From the NCBI GenBank assembly GCA_964345835.1, contig CAYFSL010000033.1, forward strand, positions 1 through 5,087: a stretch of 5,087 nucleotides of DNA. Reading direction: 5' to 3'. Source of the stretch: JAAYEL01 sp964345835. Its GTDB lineage: Bacteria > Bacillota > Clostridia > Tissierellales > Peptoniphilaceae. Positions 4,888-5,087 of the stretch are shown in pieces. The position numbers and the translations under genes were made by a program. Position 1 is the stretch's first letter. Each line of letters begins with the position of its first letter. The notes under the pieces were generated by a model. It was given only the letters and a program-made list of their open reading frames with translations, searched no databases and was not told the DNA's origin.

Positions 4888-4919
4888 ACTACCTTCTCCA
4901 ACATAAAGGCCCTCTCTGC
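4873..4919 (-). promoter_or_regulatory. Structured 5' leader of the thioesterase transcript
   Basis: GCAGAGA and TCTCTGC (4873-4879 and 4913-4919) are perfect 7-base complements. After a two-base bulge the stem continues with four more pairs (GGGC with GCCT), one of which is a G-U pair only if the RNA is copied from the - strand. This suggests that the structure works in the leftward transcript. It begins almost exactly where a transcript from the TATAAT boxes at 4925-4935 would start. The leader is about 150 bases, long for a single housekeeping gene. I could not match it to a known riboswitch. Confidence 0.4.
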
Positions 4920-4924
4920 CTTAT

Positions 4925-4935
4925 ATTATATTATA
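4925..4935 (-). promoter_or_regulatory. Overlapping -10 boxes for the thioesterase transcript
   Basis: Two TATAAT hexamers on the - strand overlap by one base (4925-4930 and 4930-4935). For the left one, TTCGAA at 4949-4954 is a poor -35 candidate at 18 bases. The expected start of transcription is near 4918, the base of the leader stem. The region lies between the stop of the upstream gene (5001) and the thioesterase. Confidence 0.45.
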
Positions 4936-5000
4936 AATAGAACTATAATTCGAATTTTTTCTTGGTATTCTAAATATCTTGTAAAGCTTTTCCCTACTTT

Positions 5001-5087
5001 CTATTTATCCCTAACTGCCTCCTGGTAGTTGTCCATGACAGTTAGAATTGTGGTAAAGCTAAAGGTTGTAACCGTTAAAAAAGTCCC
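5001..5087 (-). CDS. C-terminal end of an unrecognised gene running off the right edge
   Basis: From the window edge, 28 codons are open on the - strand, ending in TAG at 5001-5003. The visible part starts with a Thr/Phe-rich hydrophobic stretch (TFLTVTTFSFTTILTV), which could be a last membrane helix or a buried strand, followed by a charged tail, DNYQEAVRDK. I do not recognise the family. No clear terminator follows before the promoter at 4925, so some read-through into the thioesterase is possible. Confidence 0.55.
   Translation of the reverse strand, partial: GTFLTVTTFSFTTILTVMDNYQEAVRDK

Overview
The window looks like a piece of a draft, scaffolded genome of a low-GC Gram-positive anaerobe. 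The DNA is AT-rich, Shine-Dalgarno sites are of the AGGAGG type, -10 boxes are TATAAT-like, and AGG is a common arginine codon. My best guess is Clostridia/Tissierellia, for example the Anaerococcus/Peptoniphilus group. That is inferred from style and was not tested. A run of exactly 100 Ns (3086-3185) is the usual placeholder for a scaffold gap of unknown size.

Left half (+ strand): a complete class I/II PLP aminotransferase of the aspartate aminotransferase type (115-1311), then about 310 bases without a long gene, then a complete homoserine-dehydrogenase-fold protein (1626-2828). Both relate to aspartate-family amino acids, but a terminator-like inverted repeat separates them, so they are probably not one operon. 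The second protein keeps the family scaffold but has lost the catalytic lysine and several active-site acids, so it is probably not a working homoserine dehydrogenase. The spacer between them holds an unannotated 27-residue hydrophobic ORF on the - strand with a Shine-Dalgarno site, a start-less open stretch, small hairpins and - strand promoter-like sequences.

Centre: a 79-base nested inverted repeat with A and T tracts at its ends (2901-2979) lies between convergent genes and looks like a bidirectional terminator. Just right of it is the C-terminus of a short-chain dehydrogenase/reductase on the - strand (3010-3085), cut by the scaffold gap.

Right half (- strand): reading leftward from the right edge, the last 28 codons of an unrecognised gene (5001-5087); a promoter and structured leader with a possible 25-residue leader peptide; a PaaI-type hotdog thioesterase (4285-4770); and a beta-class DNA adenine methyltransferase (3269-4213). 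The methyltransferase ends a few codons after an A4 run, where the -1 frame stays open for 38 protein-like codons into the gap. This suggests a one-base frameshift, so the true C-terminus or a fused downstream partner may be hidden in the gap.

I see no CRISPR array, IS element, tRNA or rRNA, and no clearly new multi-gene system. The best leads are the degenerate homoserine dehydrogenase, the frameshifted methyltransferase at the gap, the small hydrophobic - strand ORF, and the thioesterase leader.
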